64,000 nt of DNA from Cystobacter ferrugineus (GCF_001887355.1 NZ_MPIN01000004.1:597733-661732); one strand, 5' to 3'; positions 44,582 through 54,100 are shown, counted from the first letter of the stretch. Notes: a model not told the origin generated them from the letters alone. Numbers and translations are program-made.

Positions 44582-44880
44582 CAGGAAGCCCCCAGCCACA
44601 GCAGCGCGAGTCCCACGGCGCCAAGCGGCAGCACGAGCCGGGTGGCGCGCGGCCACAGGGGGGCCGCGAGCGCCAGGGCCCCCGTGGCGAGCATGGCCAG
44701 CACCAGGGAGCACGTCAGGCCCACCGCGAGCCCCTGGGCCCGCACCGCCAGGGCGACGCCCACCGCCAGGGCGAGGCCGCCACCTGCGCGTGCCAGGCCC
44801 CGGTGGCGGGACAGCAGGGAGACCGAGACACCGTGAAGCACGGCGATGCCCAGCAGCACCAGCAGGGTCGAGCTCGCCAT
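44581..44880 (-). CDS. Small membrane protein, first gene of the Fur-regulated operon (DUF3325-like)
   Basis: The 99-residue protein has about four membrane helices (LLVLLGIAVLHGVSVSLLSR, LALAVGVALAVRAQGLAVGL, LVLAMLATGALALAAPLW, LVLPLGAVGLALLWLG). Its size and the HGVSVSLLSRHRG opening resemble DUF3325, the usual partner of DUF3649 and PepSY proteins in iron-regulated operons. The ATG at 44880 has a perfect GAGGAGG ribosome site, and the Fur box ends 20 bases upstream of it. Confidence 0.72.
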   Translation of the reverse strand: MASSTLLVLLGIAVLHGVSVSLLSRHRGLARAGGGLALAVGVALAVRAQGLAVGLTCSLVLAMLATGALALAAPLWPRATRLVLPLGAVGLALLWLGAS

Positions 44881-44900
44881 GGCCTCCTCGCGTGGGTGAT

Positions 44901-44925
44901 AATACTGAGAATCATTCTCAATATT
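44901..44925 (-). promoter_or_regulatory. Fur box of the iron-uptake operon
   Basis: AATACTGAGAATCATTCTCAATATT is a 25-base palindrome with a single mismatched pair. Its core TGAGAAT-C-ATTCTCA matches the 7-1-7 Fur consensus with one difference in each half. Located 21 bases upstream of the first gene of the minus-strand operon, it would let Fe-bound Fur block transcription. It is a local AT-rich island in GC-rich DNA. Confidence 0.85.
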
Positions 44926-45140
44926 GAAGACGAGGGCACTTCAACCGCACCGTTGCGGCGAAGTCAAGGCAGGGCACGAGGCACTGCTCGAGACTCTCCC
45001 TCAATGCGTGGAGTTCTGGGTTCCCACCCACGCGGCAGCCATCCGCAGCGAGCCCGTCCATCGGCTCTTCCACGCGCAGGCCGCGAGCATGGGAAGGACA
45101 GGAGCCCTATTGGGCGTAGCGGGCGGGAGCAGAGCGGGAG

Positions 45141-45584
45141 GTGAGGGAGGCTGACGGGTACCCCATGAGCCGCACGCCGGGCCGGAGCGAGCACCCGCTG
45201 TTCGCGCCCTTCGCCGGCCGCGCCGAGGAGGGCCTCACCGGGGCGCACTTCTACCGGTACATGCTCCTGGAGGCCGAGGGCAGTGGAGGCGGCGCGGCGG
45301 GTGCGACGGGCGCGGCGGGCACCAGCCAGGTGCTCGCGGCGTACCAGGATGGCGCCCCGGCGGTGGCGGTGGCGCGGCGGGGCAAGGGCCGCGTGGCGCT
45401 GTTCACCAGCACGGTGGACCGGGACTGGACCGACTTCCCCATCCGCACGAGCTTCCTGCCGCTGATGCAGCGCTTCGCCGCGTATCTCTCCGGCTCGCTC
45501 GAGGAGCAGCGGGTGCGCGTGGGCGAGACGCTCGCCGTGCGGCCCGAGGGCACCCAGAAGGTGAGCGCGTTGCTGAGGAAATAG
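45141..45584 (+). pseudogene. Internal/C-terminal remnant of a BatA/VWA-type membrane protein
   Basis: The frame contains HPLFAPFAGRAEEGLTGAHF, YQDGAPAVAVARRGKGRVAL and TSTVDRDWTDFPIRTSFLPL, the conserved DUF4159/BatA-type glutamine-amidotransferase-like segment of large N-terminal double-transmembrane proteins common in myxobacteria. Full proteins are about 700 residues; here both the N-terminal membrane/VWA part and the rest of the C-terminus are missing. No start with a ribosome site is found, so it is a fragment. Confidence 0.65.
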
Positions 45585-45608
45585 CCGGAGCGGCGGTCCC
45601 ACCCCGGC

Positions 45609-48110
45609 TCAATGCGAGTACTTGAACTCGGGGTGCTGTCGCTTGAAGCGCTCGTACTCGGCCCAATCCGAGGGGCCTGCCATGATGTAGAGCGCGGTCG
45701 GGGAGAGGCGCTTCTTCCAGCGCAGCACATCCACGGGCGACAGTTCGTACGTGTTCTCGGGGTTGGCCTGGACGAAGAGCTGATAGGCCTGCCAGAACGA
45801 AGCCGGGCCATCCTCATTGGGAAGTTGGTGCAGGACGTCCACCACCCCGAGCACGCCGTGGGGGGCCGGCAGGTAGCCGTGGACGTTCTGGAGATGCTCC
45901 GTCCAGCCGGAAGGCCCCCGCTTCGCGGAGAGCGAGGTGGGGGGGGGACGCGCCGGGGATGGGCCTGTCTCCACCGCGCCGAAGCGCTCGCGGTGCTCCT
46001 TCAGCAACGTCTGCGCGGCTTCTCCGTTCGCGATCACCTTCGCCTTCGCCTCGGGCACGGACTGCTCTTCCTGCAACCACAGCGTGAACGCCCGCGTCAG
46101 CGCCTCCAGGGTCTGCTGCTCGGGCGCGAGCAGGTCATGGACCACACGTCCGAGCACCGCGCGTGACACGCCCCGCAGGGGCATGAGGCCCGTGAGCGCC
46201 GGCAGTTGGTAGACATCGACACACTGGAAGTAGACGTCGCGCCACCCGGGCTCGGTGAGCGAGGGCTGGATCTTCTGCTCGAGCAGCGCGATCAGTGCCT
46301 TGCTGTAGGGGAGCTGGACCTTCTGGAACTGCGCCTTGAGGGCCTCGGAGTACCGCGCCGCGTTCTGCTCCCACTCCGTCACGCTCGCGGAGGTCTTGTA
46401 GCTGTCCGTGCCCACCTTGATGCCCAATTGGATGGTCCGCCACAGCTCGGCATCCACCTCCTCCGGACCGCCACGCAAGCCCAGCCGGGTGGCCACCTGC
46501 AGGCGAGCCTCGAGCGGCAGGGCGTTCATCGTGGCCGCGATCGTCGACCAGTGCCCGGTGTTCCGGCTCATCATCGCCAGGATCCTCGCCTCACGGGTGG
46601 TGCCGAGCGCGAGATGGAAGCTCTTGGGCAGCTTCGGATTCACTGCCTCGCGCTCGAACTCGTCGACGACCTGTTGGAAGAGCCGGGGGTTGGTCTTCTC
46701 GAACAGGACCTGGACCTCGTCCCCATCGTAGTCCCCTCCGAGCCAAGACTGGATGTCATACGGCACGCCGACGGCCTCCCCCGCCGCGAACCAATCCACC
46801 ACCACCAGACTGCTGCAATCGAGCGTGAACCGGCCGTCGCGAGCATGGGCCCGGTCGCGATCCGACTCGTCGCACCAGCGCGCGTCGAGCTTGCGATCCT
46901 TCGCGCAGACGACGACGCACTCCTCGGCCCAGGCCTCGGGCCACCACTCCTCGGGAATCACCCCCAACATTCCCTTGAAGAAGGTGAGCGCGCCGTCCTC
47001 CATGCCCGTCCACGTGTACTGGAGGCATTCCATCTCGGCGAGGAAGTCCGAACGGGGGCCCACGCACTCGACGTCGTCCCACTGCACGGGATGGCAGTTG
47101 GGTTTGTCCGCCGGAGAGCGCGACAGGATGACGCCGCCCTTGGCCGCCTTCTTGAACCGGTCCTGATTCGAGGGGAACACGACCTGCCGTCCGGCCGTGG
47201 GCATCGCGACCCCGAGTTGCATGTGGGGCCGGCCGGTGGTGAGCGCGCTGTACCGGCTCTTCTCCGCCAGGGCGGGCGCGAGATTCTCCCGCGCGGTCGA
47301 AGCCAGCTCGGAGATCACCTCGGGGCGCTCCGTCTTGAACCACTGGAACATCTGGTAGTTGGCGTTGCTGCCCGACTGGTGGCGCCGTTTGGGACGGGCT
47401 CCGAGCGCGCTCTCCATCTTCCTGGCGGCCGAGCCCCGGATGTAACCCCAGCCATCATGCACGAGCAGGGAGACCGTCTGGCCATTGTGCTTGTGCCTCA
47501 GCACGATGGAGGCCTCGGCCGTCTTCGGGAGGGCGTAAGCGCGGCCAGGAATCCGGCCCTGGAGGCCCGCGATGTGCCGGGGAAAGAGCGCCCGCGACGC
47601 GTAATAGACGGACTCCTCGAAGCCCATCAGCGCCGAGAAGAACTCCGCCGCCTCCTGCGGAATGCCGATGAGCGTGTGGATGCCCTTCGCATCCGGCTTG
47701 AACAAGGAGCCCGACATCAAGTCCACCCGATAGTGGACCCCGTCCAGGCGGACCCCCTTCTGCAAGGTGGCCCTCACATAATCCTTGTAGACCTTCACCA
47801 GGATGAAGTTGAACCGGTCGCGCGTGAGGAAGCGGAAGATGACGTTGTGCCACGTCTCCTCGAGCACCCGCTTGGCGTCATGGGCATGGCGCGCCGGGTT
47901 GTACGCAACGCGCGTCTCCAGGACGACCTCACCCCACTGCACGTTCGGCTCCACGATCACCGTGCGCACCACGTAGGGCGCCTCGTTGGAACGCAGGGCG
48001 CGATACCCCGCCGGGACGTACTGGCTCCATCTGGACTGGAGAACCGACCGTTCCGTGGGAGCCCTGCCCGGTGCAGACGAGTGGCCACCCTTGCCAGTCC
48101 GAGGCCTCAT
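45609..48110 (-). CDS. Two-barrel RNA polymerase-like protein (cellular RdRP/QDE-1-like)
   Basis: The 833-residue protein starts at an ATG with a strong GGAGGGAAC ribosome site. It has GGDYDGDEVQVLFE with D460, D462 and D464, the metal-binding DxDGD loop of the double-psi beta-barrel catalytic domain of multi-subunit RNA polymerases and of eukaryotic RNAi RdRPs. Upstream lie LVHDGWGYIRGSAARKM (219-222 DGWG), matching the DGxGxIS motif of RdRPs, and KGGVILSRSPADKPNCHPVQ (325-344), matching the VxRxPxLHPGD region. Length and motif order fit a single-chain RdRP/YonO-like enzyme. I infer RNA synthesis from an RNA or DNA template. No helicase, Argonaute or phage genes flank it; a small ORF lies 75 bases upstream. 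Confidence 0.65.
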   Translation of the reverse strand: MRPRTGKGGHSSAPGRAPTERSVLQSRWSQYVPAGYRALRSNEAPYVVRTVIVEPNVQWGEVVLETRVAYNPARHAHDAKRVLEETWHNVIFRFLTRDRFNFILVKVYKDYVRATLQKGVRLDGVHYRVDLMSGSLFKPDAKGIHTLIGIPQEAAEFFSALMGFEESVYYASRALFPRHIAGLQGRIPGRAYALPKTAEASIVLRHKHNGQTVSLLVHDGWGYIRGSAARKMESALGARPKRRHQSGSNANYQMFQWFKTERPEVISELASTARENLAPALAEKSRYSALTTGRPHMQLGVAMPTAGRQVVFPSNQDRFKKAAKGGVILSRSPADKPNCHPVQWDDVECVGPRSDFLAEMECLQYTWTGMEDGALTFFKGMLGVIPEEWWPEAWAEECVVVCAKDRKLDARWCDESDRDRAHARDGRFTLDCSSLVVVDWFAAGEAVGVPYDIQSWLGGDYDGDEVQVLFEKTNPRLFQQVVDEFEREAVNPKLPKSFHLALGTTREARILAMMSRNTGHWSTIAATMNALPLEARLQVATRLGLRGGPEEVDAELWRTIQLGIKVGTDSYKTSASVTEWEQNAARYSEALKAQFQKVQLPYSKALIALLEQKIQPSLTEPGWRDVYFQCVDVYQLPALTGLMPLRGVSRAVLGRVVHDLLAPEQQTLEALTRAFTLWLQEEQSVPEAKAKVIANGEAAQTLLKEHRERFGAVETGPSPARPPPTSLSAKRGPSGWTEHLQNVHGYLPAPHGVLGVVDVLHQLPNEDGPASFWQAYQLFVQANPENTYELSPVDVLRWKKRLSPTALYIMAGPSDWAEYERFKRQHPEFKYSH

Positions 48111-48185
48111 GTTCCCTCCGGGGAAAGAGCCAACGTCATGCAGTTGGCCACTCCTGCGGGAGGGAAGTCAACGTGCCGGCTGGGC

Positions 48186-48404
48186 TCAGTAGCCCACGTA
48201 GCCGCCGCCGTTGTTCATCGCCTGGAGGCCGGGCACGTTGGAGACCGAGCCGTACTTGTCCACTTGGAGGCGGACCTGATCTCCTTTGCCGCGGCCGTGC
48301 GAGAGGGCCTCTCGGCACTCGACTTCGCGGGAAGACAGCGTCTGGTGCGGCTGCTCATCGAGGCCAGGAATGCCGTAGCTCTCGTCGAATCTCCATCCGT
48401 TCAT
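48186..48404 (-). CDS. Small hypothetical protein upstream of the RdRP-like gene
   Basis: The 72-residue ORF (MNGWRFDESYGIPGLDEQPH, ending GLQAMNNGGGYVGY) has a GGGGAATC ribosome-like site before the ATG at 48404 and lies on the same strand 75 bases before the RdRP-like gene. Composition is polar with a Gly/Asn/Tyr-rich end, no membrane segment. It has no family I recognise. The spacing allows co-transcription; whether it is expressed is not certain. Confidence 0.45.
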   Translation of the reverse strand: MNGWRFDESYGIPGLDEQPHQTLSSREVECREALSHGRGKGDQVRLQVDKYGSVSNVPGLQAMNNGGGYVGY

Positions 48405-48525
48405 GATTCCCCGCCTGGCCTTCCAGCCCTTCTGTCCGCCTTCCTGACGTCCAGGCGCTCCCGCCGCCGCCGTGGAGCCCTCGACTCCGGCGCGGGCCGA
48501 GCCCCACGACCCTCCTCTTCCTTCG

Positions 48526-48562
48526 GGAGCCAGGCCGTGGTGACTGCTTCAGGCCTGGCTCC
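48526..48562 (-). terminator. Inverted repeat after the DUF1023 gene
   Basis: GGAGCCAGGCC (48526-48536) pairs perfectly with GGCCTGGCTCC (48552-48562) around a 15-base loop, 36 bases beyond the stop of the DUF1023 gene on the minus strand. No T tract follows; it may end that transcript before the small ORF and the RdRP-like gene. Confidence 0.5.
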
Positions 48563-48597
48563 TGCGTCTCTGGACTCCTGGCTGGTGCGCCGATGAG

Positions 48598-50076
48598 CTA
48601 GTGCTGGACCTGTTCCGGTTCGCGTCGCGTCTCTGGATCCACGACGACTTGGAGCGGCGCTCCATGCACCATCGCCCAATTCACGGTTTCCTTCTGTCGG
48701 TGCCCTGCCTGCTGGACCTGGCCGTAGTTGCCGGTGACGATGTTTGCCAGGTTGTAGAGCGACTCGGACTTTTCCGCGTAGTACTTCGAGTGGTCGTCGA
48801 AGCTGCCGCCTTCCTTTTTACGGTTGACCGCTTCGGCCCGGAACCGGTTCGCACCAAAGGACTTCTGGGACGGGTCCAGTCCGAGCGGCTCCCCGAATGC
48901 AGGGCCTAGAGAAGCGCTGTCGGCCATCGTCACGGGGTCACGACTCGCCGAGCCCGACCAGACGTGTCCCTTCTGGATGCCTTCGTAGTCCGCGACGCTC
49001 TTCGCGTCCCCGGCGCCGGGGCTACCAATCAGGACCAGATCATCCGCGGCAAGATTGTGCTTGTCGGCCGCGATGGAGGACGTGGTGCTGCCATAGCTGT
49101 GGCCAACGACCGTGAGGTGGGGCTGGTTGCCGCCCCGGCTGGCCCGGATCCCAGCCACGTCGGCGGCGAGCAGTTTGGCGCCGTTTTGCGCGGCGTTGTC
49201 GACGGCCACGTTGGTGTAGTTCGGTGCGTCGTACCCCATCCAGGCGACTGTCGCGACGTCGCCCCCTGCCTTCCTGCTCTCTTTGTACAGGTTGAGCGCG
49301 TCGCTGGTGAGGCTGCCCATGTCACCTTGCACGTTGGCCTCCAGCCCCGGCACGCTGAGCGCTACGTTCTTCGCCTTGTCCAGGTCTCCCACCGAGATCG
49401 CCGCCCGGCCCTCGCCATTGACGAAGGCGGGGTCGTAGACGAGGAGCTGGGCCTTTCCGATGGGCTTCTGGGTGGCCGGGTCGATCGTCTTCTCCACGCG
49501 GGCGAGCTGATCCCGCACCACCTGGGCGTTCTTGAGCTGGTCCCTCTTTTCCACGGGGAGGAACTCCGACGCTTGCGCCTTGGACATGTAGACTATCTCC
49601 TCTGACACATTGGACCGACTGAGCGAGTCCTCATTCTCCTTCAGCCACTTGTTCTTGGCCGCGTTCGCCTCGGATTCTAGCGTGGTGATGTCCCGATTGA
49701 GCTGTTCCCGATTGGCCTGGTCTCGAGCGGAGGCGGGCAACCCGTCCAGCGAACCAATCTTCTTGGGGTCGGCCGCGATCTGCTGCTTCTGCTGGTCCAC
49801 GGTGAGACCCTTCCACCAGTTGGTGCGCTGCTTCGGATCCGCCGGCGGTTGGTGGGGAGGAGTTCCCTTCGCGGATTCGAAGGTACTCTTGCCTTTGTAT
49901 GCGGCCACCGCATCGCTTCGAGACGCCGTGGTGTCCGTCTGGTTCCCGGTGCCGGCTCCCTTCTGGTGGGTCTTCTTGTCAGGAGTGGAGGTCTCTTTTT
50001 GAGCAGGCGGAGTCTTCGTGGGATTGGGTGTCTTGTTGACAGACGACGTAGTGCTGGAAGGGCGCTTGATCTCCAT
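48598..50076 (-). CDS. DUF1023 alpha/beta hydrolase
   Basis: The 492-residue protein has a Thr/Lys/Pro-rich disordered N-terminus (~1-80), the helical linker WWKGLTVDQQKQQIAADPKK / IGSLDGLPASARDQANREQL characteristic of DUF1023, and an alpha/beta hydrolase domain with nucleophile elbow VVGHSYGSTT (Ser328), LIGSPGAGDA, a likely acid at SRDPVT and catalytic His in DDHSKYY (H429). This family is typical of actinobacteria, where it follows WXG100-like secretion domains; substrates are unknown. Start at 50076 has an AAGGAG site. Higher Lys/Asn content than neighbours suggests horizontal acquisition. Confidence 0.82.
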   Translation of the reverse strand: MEIKRPSSTTSSVNKTPNPTKTPPAQKETSTPDKKTHQKGAGTGNQTDTTASRSDAVAAYKGKSTFESAKGTPPHQPPADPKQRTNWWKGLTVDQQKQQIAADPKKIGSLDGLPASARDQANREQLNRDITTLESEANAAKNKWLKENEDSLSRSNVSEEIVYMSKAQASEFLPVEKRDQLKNAQVVRDQLARVEKTIDPATQKPIGKAQLLVYDPAFVNGEGRAAISVGDLDKAKNVALSVPGLEANVQGDMGSLTSDALNLYKESRKAGGDVATVAWMGYDAPNYTNVAVDNAAQNGAKLLAADVAGIRASRGGNQPHLTVVGHSYGSTTSSIAADKHNLAADDLVLIGSPGAGDAKSVADYEGIQKGHVWSGSASRDPVTMADSASLGPAFGEPLGLDPSQKSFGANRFRAEAVNRKKEGGSFDDHSKYYAEKSESLYNLANIVTGNYGQVQQAGHRQKETVNWAMVHGAPLQVVVDPETRREPEQVQH

Positions 50077-50857
50077 GATGGCTCCTTGGCTTGCAGGGAT
50101 TTGACTGCCTTTGTTGATTCTATTTTCGCCCTGAGTCCGAAGGAGTTGTGTGGCGCGCGGGAAAATCGGGAGACTGATGAGGGCAGGGATTGGAGCGGAG
50201 TCTGGCAACGAGCGCCTCACCATCGCGAACAGCCGCTGGCGGTCCTGCACATTGTCCGCAGAAGAGATTGCATTTTCGATGAGCTGGCATTCATCAGGCG
50301 GACGCCTTTCCACTGCGTGAGCCGGACTCTTTTCCGCGGGCTTCCCTTCCATGAAGAAGAATAGACGCGGGGAGGGCTTGCATGAGCCCTCCGGCGCGCA
50401 GGGAGCACAAATGTCGATGAAGACAGGGAAGTGAGATATGGAAATGCGCGGCAAGCCCTATCACCCGGGCTCGACCGCCCACGCCGCCCAGGTGTGCACG
50501 TCAAGGCAAACACCAGGCGGGTCCGCGCGCAGGTTTCAATCCAGACCAGGAGGATCCACCACTTCGTGGCCTGAGCCATCGCCCGTCAACCAGGTGCTCA
50601 CCCTGGGCTCGGCGAGCGGCGCGGGCTTGCCCGCCCGTCCGGGAACTGGGCGAAGGGTACCGGGAGGTTTCAAGAATTCAGGCAGGCGCATCTCCACTCC
50701 CCGTATGAGGCAGCCAGACAAGGGCGGCCCCGGGTTTCGGGGTAAAGAGGGAAGGACCCGGCCGGTGTCCCAAAAAATACTTTAATTCGCTCGCGCGACT
50801 GCCGTTCCCTACATCACCACGCTGGAAAACGAGGAATCCTCGCGTACTCTCCCTCCC
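50077..50857. other. Long non-coding stretch between the DUF1023 gene and a zinc-finger remnant
   Basis: The frame of the DUF1023 gene stays open on the minus strand up to 50454, but that part lacks a ribosome site and looks non-conserved. A second minus-strand ORF (50217-50579) begins MAQATKWWILLVWIETCART, which could be a relic of an exported protein. Position 50770-50800 is AT-rich (AAAAAATACTTTAATTCG) and could hold the promoter of the lost plus-strand gene whose start survives at 50858. Nothing else is recognisable. Confidence 0.4.
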
Positions 50858-50965
50858 ATGAAGGCGTGCCCCCAAGAATCGACCCTGCGCGACTTCCTGG
50901 CGGGGTTGCTCTCCGAGGAGCGCAGAGCTCACGTCCTGGCGCACGTGGAGGGCTGTGGAGCATAG
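50858..50965 (+). pseudogene. Start of a zinc-finger anti-sigma/kinase gene, truncated
   Basis: The ATG at 50858 opens MKACPQESTLRDFLAGLLSE followed by RRAHVLAHVEGCGA and TAG. This is the beginning of the zf-HC2-type module (HxxxC, next Cys lost) that starts many myxobacterial Ser/Thr kinases and anti-sigma proteins. The remaining gene is gone; the sequence joins directly to a DUF4351 tail. Confidence 0.65.
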
Positions 50966-51058
50966 GACGGAGCCCGGCAGCGCATCCTGGACTGCACGGA
51001 CGTGGACACGCTCGACAACTGGTTCGACCGAGTGTCAGCGGTGTCGCGCGGGAGGTGA
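50966..51058 (+). pseudogene. C-terminal DUF4351-like remnant
   Basis: In the same frame after the TAG, the sequence reads ARQRILDCTDVDTLDNWFDR then VSAVSRGR-stop. Tails of DUF4351 (the C-terminal domain of Rpn/PD-(D/E)XK recombination-promoting nuclease-type proteins) end in this WFDRA pattern. Only the last ~30 residues survive. Confidence 0.5.
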
Positions 51059-51128
51059 CAACCCGTCCCCTGAGGGTTTCGGGGCGGATGCGATGCCGTG
51101 TGGCTGTCACGAACAGGTCAAGCGGTGC

Positions 51129-54100
51129 TCACCAGTTCGAGCTGCCGAAGCCCGAGTCATTGCTGGAACCACCGCGCGACGAGCTGTCGCTGCTGCTCCA
51201 GGAAGAGCTGCCGAAGCCCGAGTCATTGCTGGAACTGGAGCTGGAACCGGAGCTGGAACTGGAGCTGGAACTGGAGCTGCTGATGAGGGAGAAGGAGCTC
51301 GAACTGCTCGATCTGCGCGAACTCGAGTAGCGCGGCCGCTCTGCCTCGAGCCGCCGCTCTGCCTCGAGCCGCCGCTCTGCCTCGAGCCGCAGTTCCTCCT
51401 CGTGGCGTTTGGCCCGTATGATGGCATCTCGAGCCAAGCGCTCGGCGAGCTCGGCGGACTGCCAGGCGGACGCATAGTTCCCCTGGCGCAGGGCGCTGCG
51501 CGCCTCGGCGAGCTGTGATGTACCGGGCTGCTCCGTGATGGCTACGCCATGGAAGCCGGTCCAGCCGTCGGTGCGCTGAACAGGGTGGGCCGCCTGCAGG
51601 ATGGCCTGAACCGCGCGCTCGGCCGCCGCCAGTTCGTTACGCAGCGTGGCGGCCTCGCGGGCCGCCTGGGCCTCGATGCGCTCACCCTCGGCCTCGACCG
51701 CCTTCCAGTCACCGTGGGGCTTGCCGAGTATGCCGCGCGCTTTCTGGAGCGCTTCGCCGAGCGCGGCAATTGCCTTCATGGCTCGTGTGGTCTCTTGGCT
51801 GTCGGCGATGCGATCCGCTTCAGCGCGCCGCACCTGCTCCTGGGCTCCCGAGAGCGCGGATTGGGCGGTTCGCAGGTTCTCCTCGGCGCGTGCGTACAGG
51901 AAGCGATCACTCGCCACGCCCCGCTGGACGTTGGCGAGCGCCAGGCTCGCCGCCGACAGCCGTTCGGCCGCCTCGAGCGGGTCACCGGGCAAGACCCCCA
52001 CCATGGGGCGGGCAGCCTCCACCATCCCCCGCGCCATCACGAGTGTGTTCTGGGTGGGCGTCATGACGCGAGGGTCGGCCACCTCGACGGCACACGCGGC
52101 GGCGAGCGCCTCGGCCGCCGAGAGCATCTGCGGGAGCCTGTCCTCGGCGTCCTGGAGCCGCCGCACCTTCTCCGTGAGCTCGTCGAGCCGGTACGCGGCG
52201 AGCTCCTGTTGCTCCCTCACCTGACCGAGCAGATCGGCCGAGGCGAGCAACCGTCCCTGCGAGAACCGGGTGCTCGCCGACTCGAGCAGCTCCTCGGCCC
52301 GCTGCCTGTGCGAGGCGACCTCGCGAAGGTTGTCCTGGACGGTGCCATTCGCGTTCGGGCGCTCCGGATCGCCCGCCCGCAGGCTCAGCGCCGATGGCAG
52401 ATAGCGGCGCATCGCCTCCGCCAGTGATTCCTGGTGCTCGGCCTCGAGCTCCGCGAGCCTCCGCGCCTCGGCACGAAGCTCCTGGCACCACGACTCGAAG
52501 CGGGTGTGCACCTCGCGGCTCCCGGCCACCAGTTGTGCCGCCTCGGACACCCGCGCCAGGGCCGCTTCGAGCCCGGTACGCGCCGTCTCCAGCTCGCCGC
52601 GGCTCAGCGCCTCACGGCCCTTCACGAGCAATTGCTCGACCGAGGTGATGCGCTCGGAAGGATCCCTTCCTTCCTCCCGCATCATCGACCGGGGCTCCAG
52701 ACCCATGGACTGGCCCAGTCCGGCCCGTGCCGTTTCAATCTCTTCCGCCACCCGCGTCAGCTCGACGCGGGCACGTCCGGACACCTCCACGAGCCTCCCG
52801 GCCTCGACCACGCGCTGCTCCAGCAGAACGAGCGCCTTGGCGAGTGCCTTCACGTCCTCGTCGGCCTGGCGTGTCACCAGCACTCGCGCCACCTCGTCGG
52901 CCTGGCGGATGAGCGTGTCGCTTGCCTCGTCGACCCAGCGGCGGGACAGTCCGGCGGACACGAGCGCCTCACCCGTGCGCTCCGCCAGGGGCAGCACCTC
53001 CGAGCGGCCGCGAGCGAGCACGGATAGGAGCTCCGACGTGTCCGCGCACTGCTGGCGAGTCCCGGCGAGCGGCTCCTGGAGCGCGCCGAGCGGATCCTCC
53101 ACGAGGAGCGAACGTGCCTCCGCCAGGAGCGCCTCGAGCGACGGCACGACCCGCTCGAGGAGCGCGGGAACACGAAGTCGCACGGCAGCCGATTCCGCCG
53201 TGCGCACCTCGGAGATGAGGCGCACCAGCGCCGCGGTGCCCTCCTCCGCCTGACCCAGCGCCGCCTCCAACGCATTCAGCTCCGGGAGGACGTTCCCGGC
53301 GCGCGTGTTGAAGGCCTCGATGAGCTCCTCGAATGGGAGCGAGAATGGCTGGTAGCTCGCGAGATCGCCGATGAGCCGCTGCTCGGCCGTGGGACGGCCT
53401 CGTAGCACGAGCTCGACGCCCTCATCGGGGTGGAACGCGATCGGCTCGTCGCGCAGCAGGCGCGTGACACGCTGGAAGCGCGCGGCCGATAGCTGGGACG
53501 CGAACCAGTCCAGGATGCCCTTGCCGGTCAGCAGCGCCTCGGTCTGGTTCAGCACGCGCGAGGCGCCCACCAACAGCAGGAACAGCTCATCCACCTCGGA
53601 GGCGATCGCCAGGGCCCGCTCGCGCGTGGTGCCCGAATAGCGTTTCTGGATCTCCTCGCGCGAGTGGCCTGCAGCCAGGTGGGTCCGGTCGAGCAGCCCG
53701 AGGAGCGCCTGCATCTTCTCGTCGAGGGCCTTGCGCCATCGGGCGTGGAGCGCGGTGGCCTTGCGCATGTGCCGGTTACGGCCGGTCCGCACGAAGAAGA
53801 GGAAGCTGCCCAGGGCCAGGGTGGCGATGCTCACGAGCGCGTAGCGCAAGGCCGCCTCGTACTCGGCTTCCTCGAGGCGTCGGAGGGCCGCCCGGTACGC
53901 CTCCCCGCTCGAGTGCAGCGGCCTGGTGAAGGCACGATCCTGGCGCTCGAAGGCCTCGCGGGCCTTCCGCAGCGCCGCGTGCGCGTCCGCGAGTTGCTGC
54001 TGGACGACCTCCGCGCGTGGTCCCTTCTCGAGCGCCTCGAGCAGGCGGGCCTGCTCCCCCAGCAGCAGCTCCTGGCGGGCCATCTCGGTCAGGAGCGTCT

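Noticed and set aside
44924-45154. 76-codon plus-strand ORF divergent from the Fur-regulated operon
   Set aside because: Starts inside the Fur box region, no family or ribosome site; the Cys/His content is low and the product ends in a Gly-rich artefact.
45609-48110. Reading the DYDGD protein as an ordinary RNA polymerase beta-prime subunit
   Set aside because: It lacks the NADFDGDQMAVH signature, zinc ribbon and length of RpoC; the motif context GGDYDGD and DGWGYI fits single-chain two-barrel enzymes better.
48401-48679. 92-codon minus-strand ORF after the DUF1023 gene
   Set aside because: Overlaps the end of the DUF1023 gene in another frame and contains the terminator-like inverted repeat; Arg/Ala-rich without pattern.
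50525-50560. GTTTCAATCCAGACC resembling the start of a CRISPR repeat
   Set aside because: Occurs once, with no spacer-repeat periodicity nearby; GTTTCAA at 50668 is unrelated in its flanks.
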